A stretch of 10,069 nt of DNA. Origin: an uncultured Verrucomicrobiota bacterium (GTDB lineage Bacteria; Verrucomicrobiota; Kiritimatiellia; CAIVKH01). Both the position numbers and the translations under genes were made by a program. The DNA lies in the NCBI GenBank assembly GCA_937894535.1, contig CALBHI010000031.1, positions 1 to 10,069 of the forward strand, given 5' to 3'. The notes under the pieces were generated by a model. That model saw only the letters and a program-made list of their open reading frames with translations. It was not told the origin of the DNA and did not search any database. Position 1 is the stretch's first letter. Every line of letters begins with the position of its first letter. Positions 6,400 through 10,069 of this stretch are shown in pieces.

Positions 6400-6747
6400 T
6401 TATTCTGCGGCGGTTTTGTTATCCGTCAATACAATCTTGATGTGACTCATTTTTTTCTGGATAGGACCCGCACTTCCGCGCGCACGGGGCTGGAAACGCT
6501 TCATCATGTGGCCCTGGTCGACAATCGCCGACTTCACGACCAAATCATCCGCGGAAAGACCATTGTTGTTTTCCGCATTGGCAATCGCGGACTTGAGGGT
6601 CTTGCCGATGTAAAGACCCGCTTTGCGTTCGCTGAAGAGGGTGATCTTCAAGGCATCCGATGCGGAACGACCCTGGATCGCACGCGCCATATCGCGAATT
6701 TTGGTCGGTGAAACCCGAGCATCTTTAGTTATAGCCACGACTTCCAT
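6400..6747 (-). CDS. rplV: 50S ribosomal protein L22
   Basis: A 115-residue protein whose long beta-hairpin lines the exit tunnel, the region where macrolide-resistance changes fall in other bacteria. Visible are the N-terminal VSPTKIRDMARAIQGR (12-27) and the hairpin core MKRFQPRARGSAGPIQKKMSHI (about 82-103, in two parts), both typical. The open frame runs upstream to 6828. I start at the ATG at 6747 because the preceding residues do not look like L22, they overlap the upstream gene, and GAGG (6753-6756) sits 5 bases away. The stop of the upstream exported-protein gene lies inside this binding site. A 30-base gap to rpsC follows. Confidence 0.97.
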   Translation of the reverse strand: MEVVAITKDARVSPTKIRDMARAIQGRSASDALKITLFSERKAGLYIGKTLKSAIANAENNNGLSADDLVVKSAIVDQGHMMKRFQPRARGSAGPIQKKMSHIKIVLTDNKTAAE

Positions 6748-6752
6748 GTTTA

Positions 6753-6757
6753 CCTCA
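6753..6757 (-). promoter_or_regulatory. rplV Shine-Dalgarno site fused to the stop codon of the upstream gene
   Basis: The minus strand reads TGAGG here. TGA (6755-6757) terminates the exported-protein gene, and GAGG (6753-6756) is the rplV binding site, 5 bases before the ATG at 6747. A ribosome finishing the upstream gene therefore stands on the rplV initiation site, which predicts translational coupling. Confidence 0.7.
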
Positions 6758-7324
6758 TCCATCCTGCGTACTTCGTAAAACCAACCGATCCCCCGCTTCG
6801 GGAAACGGCATACGTTCATTCCATTCAATCAATCCGCCGGCAATACGTTCCCGGACATCCGATATCCGTATCACCGCCAACACATCGTTTCCACGAACGA
6901 CCGAGAACCGCATGCCCGGCTTCATGCCAGAGCGAATTCCGCCGCTCACCACGGCCACCATCATCTCCCGGTTCACGTCGACTACCTGCAAACGAGCCGG
7001 GTCCGACATGACCTCGGGCGCAACGGCCATCGCTTTGGGCGACCCAACCGGAGCCCGCTCGACTGTACCGGCGATTCCCATGTCCAGCTGGACCCTGGTT
7101 TCCGCCAACTTCAACTCAAGCAACATGACCTGCCGGGACAGGTTGGTGACCTGACTGACCAGCCGTTGATTCTCCTGCTGCAGAAAAATCAACATTTCAG
7201 CCGTTTCCCCATCGCTGGGTTTCGGGGACGGCTGCCCTCCCCGTGCGCTTGACCAGTCGCCACTGGAGGCCATCACCATCACCAACGCCAGTCCGCAAAC
7301 CAGCCTTGCCGAGGTATGACCCAT
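6755..7324 (-). CDS. Unrecognised exported coiled-coil protein inserted in the S10 operon
   Basis: I do not recognise this 189-residue protein as a named family. Seen in the sequence: a basic N-terminus (His3, Arg7), a hydrophobic core at about 8-19 and a possible signal peptidase I site after Val17-Met18-Ala19. A polar Pro/Ser-rich linker follows (20-40), then a heptad coiled coil at about 43-81 with leucines 48, 55, 62 and 69. After a second Ala/Pro linker (83-110) comes a beta-rich domain (112-184) with GGIRSGMKPGMRFSVVRG, an IRISDV strand and a closing PEAGDRLVL. This resembles small C-terminal domains I recall from Verrucomicrobiota-type hypothetical proteins (inference). Cys10 is inside the hydrophobic segment but does not form a lipobox. 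The ATG is 10 bases after rpsS with only a weak GGA (7331-7333). The TGA lies within the rplV binding site. It is probably periplasmic or membrane-anchored; the function is unknown. Arginine codons (9 CGG, 2 AGG, 1 CGA of 17) differ from its neighbours. Confidence 0.85.
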   Translation of the reverse strand: MGHTSARLVCGLALVMVMASSGDWSSARGGQPSPKPSDGETAEMLIFLQQENQRLVSQVTNLSRQVMLLELKLAETRVQLDMGIAGTVERAPVGSPKAMAVAPEVMSDPARLQVVDVNREMMVAVVSGGIRSGMKPGMRFSVVRGNDVLAVIRISDVRERIAGGLIEWNERMPFPEAGDRLVLRSTQDG

Positions 7325-7334
7325 GATCCGTCCG

Positions 7335-7619
7335 TTACTTCAAGGTAATGGTCTTATCCGTCGCGGTACCATGACGGCGGAACGTGCGGGTCGGCGAGAA
7401 CTCACCCAACCGATGTCCGACCATGTTTTCCGTTACGAACACCGTGTTAAACGTCTTGCCGTTATGAACCGAAAAGGTGTGTCCCACAAAATCGGGGATA
7501 ATCATCGACCGGCGCGACCACGTCTTGATCGGGCGCTTGACGCCGCTGAGGTTGAGCTTCTCAACCTTTTTGATCAATTTTTCCTCTACGAACGGGCCCT
7601 TCTTAAGTGAACGTGACAT
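7335..7619 (-). CDS. rpsS: 30S ribosomal protein S19
   Basis: A 94-residue protein of the 30S head, near the A site, that partners S13 in subunit bridging. It begins MSRSLKKGPFVEEKL and carries the family signature VGHRLGEFSPTRTF at residues 67-80, so recognition is secure. The ATG lies 3 bases after the rplB stop, so it is very likely translated by coupled reinitiation. In most bacteria rplV follows within a few bases. Here the next gene, 10 bases downstream, is instead the 189-codon gene for an exported protein. Five of its eight arginine codons are CGC or CGT and two are CGG when counted with the start-proximal CGT, typical of a highly expressed gene. Confidence 0.98.
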   Translation of the reverse strand: MSRSLKKGPFVEEKLIKKVEKLNLSGVKRPIKTWSRRSMIIPDFVGHTFSVHNGKTFNTVFVTENMVGHRLGEFSPTRTFRRHGTATDKTITLK

Positions 7620-7622
7620 CGA

Positions 7623-8444
7623 TTACTTTCTCCGTTGAATGATGAAGCGACCCGAGGTCTTGCGTTTCTGGCGGGTCTTCTTGCCCTTGGCCAACTGGCC
7701 CCACGGGGAGCGGGCCAAACCACCCGAGGCACGCCCTTCGCCACCACCCATGACGTGGTCAACCGGGTTCATGGCAACACCGCGAACGGTGGGACGAATA
7801 CCCAACCAGCGCTTGCGACCAGCTTTGCCAAGCGAAACATTCTGGTGCTCGGTATTGCCGACCTGGCCAACCGTTGCCACACACCGTTCATTGATCAGGC
7901 GAATTTCACCGGAGGGCAACTTGATCTGGGCCATACCGGCTTCACGCGCCATGATCTGGGCACCCATACCGGCACCCCGGACCATCTGCCCGCCCTTGCC
8001 AGGTACCAACTCAATGTTATGGACCGGCAGGCTGAGTGGGATATTCGCCAGCGGCAAGGCATTGCCAACCTTCGGTTCGGCGGTGGGCCCGGACATCAAA
8101 CTCTGACCGACTTCCAAACCAATCGGGGCCAAAATGTAGCGTTTCTCGCCATCGGCGTAATGCAGAAGGGCGATGCGGGCCGAGCGGTTCGGATCATATT
8201 CAATTTCCGCGACTTTGGCGGGAAGTCCGAACTTCTCGCGCTTGAAGTCAATAACGCGGTAACGCTGTTTGTGGCCGCCACCACGGTGACGGACCGTCAA
8301 CCGGCCGTAGGCATTCCGCCCACCGGATTTCTTCTTCTTGCGGGTCAGCGATTTTTCCGGTTTGCCCCGGGTGATTTCCGAGAAGTCGGGCAGAACGGTA
8401 AAACGCTGGGATGCGGTATAGGGATTGTGTTGCTTAAGCGGCAT
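7623..8444 (-). CDS. rplB: 50S ribosomal protein L2
   Basis: A 273-residue protein, the same length as E. coli L2, a primary 23S rRNA binder needed for subunit association and the peptidyl transferase centre. Seen in order are GGRNAYGRLTVRHRGGGHKQ (41-60), the OB-like EYDPNRSARIALLHYADGEKR segment (82-102), PGKGGQMVRGAGMGAQIM (148-165) and the C-terminal loop AMNPVDHVMGGGEGRASGG (224-242). His230, equivalent to the functionally important His229 of E. coli numbered without Met, is kept. The following residues are Val-Met instead of the usual Pro-His (see findings). The start ATG at 8444 has GAGGA about 8 bases upstream. The stop is 3 bases from rpsS. Confidence 0.98.
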   Translation of the reverse strand: MPLKQHNPYTASQRFTVLPDFSEITRGKPEKSLTRKKKKSGGRNAYGRLTVRHRGGGHKQRYRVIDFKREKFGLPAKVAEIEYDPNRSARIALLHYADGEKRYILAPIGLEVGQSLMSGPTAEPKVGNALPLANIPLSLPVHNIELVPGKGGQMVRGAGMGAQIMAREAGMAQIKLPSGEIRLINERCVATVGQVGNTEHQNVSLGKAGRKRWLGIRPTVRGVAMNPVDHVMGGGEGRASGGLARSPWGQLAKGKKTRQKRKTSGRFIIQRRK

Positions 8445-8455
8445 GATTCAATTCC

Positions 8456-8740
8456 TCAGGTAAGCTCAATCTTGTCGCCGGATTTGAGCGTAACCACGGC
8501 CCGTTTCACCGAGGCGCGACGGCCCATCCGGGAGCGGCGGTCACGCTTCATCTTGCCCAGGCGGTTCATCGTGTTCACACGGACAACGCCGACTTTGAAC
8601 ATCTCCTCGATCGCCTTCTTGATCTCAATCTTGTTGGCGTCGGGATGCACATTGAACAGATACTGATTGAGGTCCGTACTCATACGGGTTCCCTTTTCGG
8701 TCAGCATCACTTTCTTGATAATGGCAAGCGTGGATTTCAT
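8456..8740 (-). CDS. rplW: 50S ribosomal protein L23
   Basis: A 94-residue protein of normal length for bacterial L23. L23 sits at the tunnel exit and is the docking site for trigger factor and the signal recognition particle. The N-terminal part contains the usual MLTEKGTR-like segment (residues 12-19) and the KIEIKKAIEEMFKV helix. The VRVNTMNRLGKMKRDRR stretch is the basic rRNA-binding extension. The ATG overlaps the rplD stop by 4 bases (ATGA), and the TGA stop is followed 11 bases later by rplB. The GAGGA at the end of rplW, overlapping its stop, serves as the rplB ribosome binding site. Confidence 0.97.
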   Translation of the reverse strand: MKSTLAIIKKVMLTEKGTRMSTDLNQYLFNVHPDANKIEIKKAIEEMFKVGVVRVNTMNRLGKMKRDRRSRMGRRASVKRAVVTLKSGDKIELT

Positions 8741-9381
8741 TGAGCGGCTTCCTTGGACCCGGCGGTGCGCTGCTCGATCACACCCAAGGCGGCCTTGGTG
8801 ATCAGCAAACGCGGATAGCGGGCGACTTGATACACGTTGACATGGCTGGCCCGGGCGACTTCCACCCCCGGAATGTTGCGTGCGGCGAGCAACAGATTGT
8901 TGTCGGGGTCATCCACCACGATCAGCACACCCTTGGCCAGGCCGAGTTTCTTGAGCAACTGGACGAAATTCTTCGTTTTGGCGTCAGCGACCGTCAGCGA
9001 TTCGACCACCGTGACCGCCTGCTGGGATACCCGGTCAGCAAAAATGCGGGCAAAAGCGAGGCGCAACATCTTGCGGTTCAGATCGCGGTTGTGGCAACGC
9101 GGCTTGGGGCCGAATACCACACCACCACCACGCCAGATCGGCGATTGGCGGTAACCGGCACGGGCATTACCCGTGCCCTTCTGACGCCAAGGCTTCTGGC
9201 CGTTACCGGCAACTTCACCCTTGGTCTTGGTGCTGGCGTTACCCTGGCGCTGGTTGGCGTGGTAGGCGACAATCGCGTCGCGAACAACCTGGCCACCGCG
9301 GGTGGTGTCAACCAGATGAGCCGGCAACGCGACGCTGCCGACCGACTGGCCTTCGAGATTGGTGATGGTTAACGTGCTCAT
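8737..9381 (-). CDS. rplD: 50S ribosomal protein L4
   Basis: A protein of 214 residues. L4 binds 23S rRNA domain I and its extended loop lines the polypeptide exit tunnel. In E. coli L4 also represses its own operon by attenuation in the leader upstream of rpsJ, which is outside this window. The loop motif KPWRQKGTGNAR is seen at about residues 63-74, followed by SPIWRGGGVVFGPKPR. The start is set at the ATG at 9381 because AAAGG lies 9 bases upstream. The in-frame TTG at 9390 would have the purine stretch directly against it. The gap after rplC is 5 bases. The gene ends in an ATGA overlap with rplW, so translation of L23 is probably coupled to L4. Confidence 0.97.
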   Translation of the reverse strand: MSTLTITNLEGQSVGSVALPAHLVDTTRGGQVVRDAIVAYHANQRQGNASTKTKGEVAGNGQKPWRQKGTGNARAGYRQSPIWRGGGVVFGPKPRCHNRDLNRKMLRLAFARIFADRVSQQAVTVVESLTVADAKTKNFVQLLKKLGLAKGVLIVVDDPDNNLLLAARNIPGVEVARASHVNVYQVARYPRLLITKAALGVIEQRTAGSKEAAQ

Positions 9382-9386
9382 CAGGT

Positions 9387-10016
9387 TCAACCTTTCTTCA
9401 GGGCCTTGCGGACCACAACAATCGTTCCAGTCGGTCCGGGAACCGCACCGTGCACAAGGATCGCGTGATCCTCCTTGCGCAATTGAACGACCTTGAGGTT
9501 CGGCATGGTGATATTCACATGGCCCATGTGGCCAGGAAGGCGCTTGTTCTTGAAAATACGGCCCGGGGTCGTGCGCATACCAATGGACCCGGGACGGCGG
9601 TGCATGGTGTGACCGTGGGCGGCAGGCTGACCGGCCATTCCGTGGCGTTTCATGACACCCTGGAAACCTTGACCCTTCGTCGTTCCGAGCACATCAACGT
9701 AGGTCACGCCTTCCAGGATTTCAGCGGTGAGGGTATCACCTTCCTTGGCGGCATTGGCCGCATCAACCCGGAATTCCTTGACGATCTTCTTGGGCGTGAC
9801 CCCGGCCTTCTTGAAATGGCCGGACTGCGGCTTGTTCACGCGCTGCGGCTTCTGGTCGAGGTAACCGACCTGCACGGCTTCGTACCCGTCACGCGCGGTG
9901 ATCTTGCGTTGCAGCACCACACAGGGGCCGACCTCGATGACCGTGACCGGGATATGATGCCCGTTGGCATCATACACCTGCGTCATACCCAATTTTTTTC
10001 CGATTAAACCTTGCAT
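9387..10016 (-). CDS. rplC: 50S ribosomal protein L3
   Basis: A protein of 209 residues, the usual length for bacterial L3, an early-assembly 23S rRNA binder whose central loop reaches towards the peptidyl transferase centre. It starts MQGLIGKKLGMTQV, as expected. The family signature GxxKGQGFQGVMKRHG is near residues 111-126, and the central loop GSIGMRTTPGRIFKNKR spans 143-159. In E. coli L3 the residue after GSIG is a glutamine that PrmB methylates; here it is Met147, as in many bacteria without that modification. The ATG at 10016 follows TGAGG with a 6-base spacer. Its TGA stop lies 5 bases before the rplD start. Confidence 0.98.
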   Translation of the reverse strand: MQGLIGKKLGMTQVYDANGHHIPVTVIEVGPCVVLQRKITARDGYEAVQVGYLDQKPQRVNKPQSGHFKKAGVTPKKIVKEFRVDAANAAKEGDTLTAEILEGVTYVDVLGTTKGQGFQGVMKRHGMAGQPAAHGHTMHRRPGSIGMRTTPGRIFKNKRLPGHMGHVNITMPNLKVVQLRKEDHAILVHGAVPGPTGTIVVVRKALKKG

Positions 10017-10024
10017 GACCAGCC

Positions 10025-10069
10025 TCAGATTTTAATGGTGATGTCAACGCCGGCGGGAAGATTCAGTTT
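10025..10069 (-). CDS. rpsJ: 30S ribosomal protein S10, C-terminal end only (partial)
   Basis: Only the last 14 codons and a TGA stop (10025-10027) are in the window; the 5' part lies beyond position 10069. The visible residues read KLNLPAGVDITIKI, which matches the usual S10 tail (LPAGVDVxIK). S10 sits in the 30S head and, as NusE, also takes part in transcription antitermination. It is the first gene of the S10 operon in most bacteria, which fits its position directly upstream of rplC with an 8-base gap. The TGA stop runs into a GAGG sequence that serves as the rplC ribosome binding site, suggesting coupling. The identification rests on few residues but is strongly supported by gene order. 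Confidence 0.93.
   Translation of the reverse strand, partial: KLNLPAGVDITIKI

Noticed and set aside
5533..6711. Long plus-strand open frame of 392 codons opposite rplP, rpsC and rplV
   Set aside because: It crosses several confirmed minus-strand genes and its translation shows no domain. Absence of stops follows from the codon bias of the genes beneath it. The same applies to plus frames at 3570-4466, 7635-8666, 8740-9372 and 9450-10007.
6748..6828. N-terminal extension of L22 to an ATG at 6828
   Set aside because: The added 27 residues are unlike L22, overlap the upstream gene in another frame, and the ATG at 6747 has a well-spaced GAGG and the expected protein start.
6755..7324. Inserted gene as a mobile element cargo
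   Set aside because: I see no terminal inverted repeats, target-site duplications, transposase or integrase remnants at either edge. The boundaries are clean, short gaps as in an operon gene.
7268..7324. Inserted protein as a lipoprotein
   Set aside because: Cys10 is preceded by Arg-Leu-Val and lies at the start of the hydrophobic segment rather than after it, so it does not form a lipobox. A signal peptidase I site after Ala19, or an uncleaved anchor, fits better.
1..10069. Internal promoters, rho-independent terminators, tRNA genes, CRISPR arrays
   Set aside because: Gaps are 30 bases or less and contain no GC-rich stem followed by a T-run, no paired -35/-10 boxes I could defend, no cloverleaf and no spaced direct repeats.

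Overview
The window is one long stretch of a bacterial ribosomal-protein supercluster, the fused S10 and spc operons. Every gene is read from the minus strand, so transcription runs from position 10069 towards position 1. In transcription order the genes are rpsJ (3' end only), rplC, rplD, rplW, rplB, rpsS, an unrecognised gene for an exported protein, rplV, rpsC, rplP, rpmC, rpsQ, rplN, rplX, rplE, rpsN, rpsH, rplF, rplR, rpsE, rplO and secY (cut by the window edge). The 22 genes are separated by at most 30 bases or overlap by up to 17. No stretch above 300 bases lacks a gene, and I see no internal promoter, terminator, tRNA, rRNA, CRISPR array or mobile element. The S10/spc boundary (rpsQ to rplN) is itself a 4-base ATGA overlap, so the two classical operons look like one transcription unit here.

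Functionally this is translation plus protein export. Thirteen large-subunit proteins (L2, L3, L4, L5, L6, L14, L15, L16, L18, L22, L23, L24, L29) and seven small-subunit proteins (S3, S5, S8, S10, S14, S17, S19) are made in near-stoichiometric fashion, and the last visible gene encodes the SecY channel. Many neighbours are translationally coupled through overlaps (TAATG, ATGA) or through stop codons lying inside the next Shine-Dalgarno site.

The main departure from the standard layout is a 189-codon gene at 6755-7324, between rpsS and rplV, where most bacteria have only a few bases. It predicts a signal peptide, a clean leucine-zipper coiled coil and a small beta-rich C-terminal domain. It uses arginine codons unlike its neighbours, and its stop codon lies inside the rplV ribosome binding site. 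A second departure is the absence of rpmD (L30) between rpsE and rplO. Smaller points are TTG starts for rpsC and rpsN, a GTG start for rpsE, and a changed residue pair next to the conserved His of L2.

The organism is a bacterium of moderately high G+C. From the missing L30, the four-cysteine S14, the style of the L3, L5, L15 and SecY sequences and the kind of C-terminal domain in the extra gene, I lean to the PVC superphylum (Verrucomicrobiota, Kiritimatiellota or Lentisphaerota). This is inference from remembered family resemblance, not from a search.
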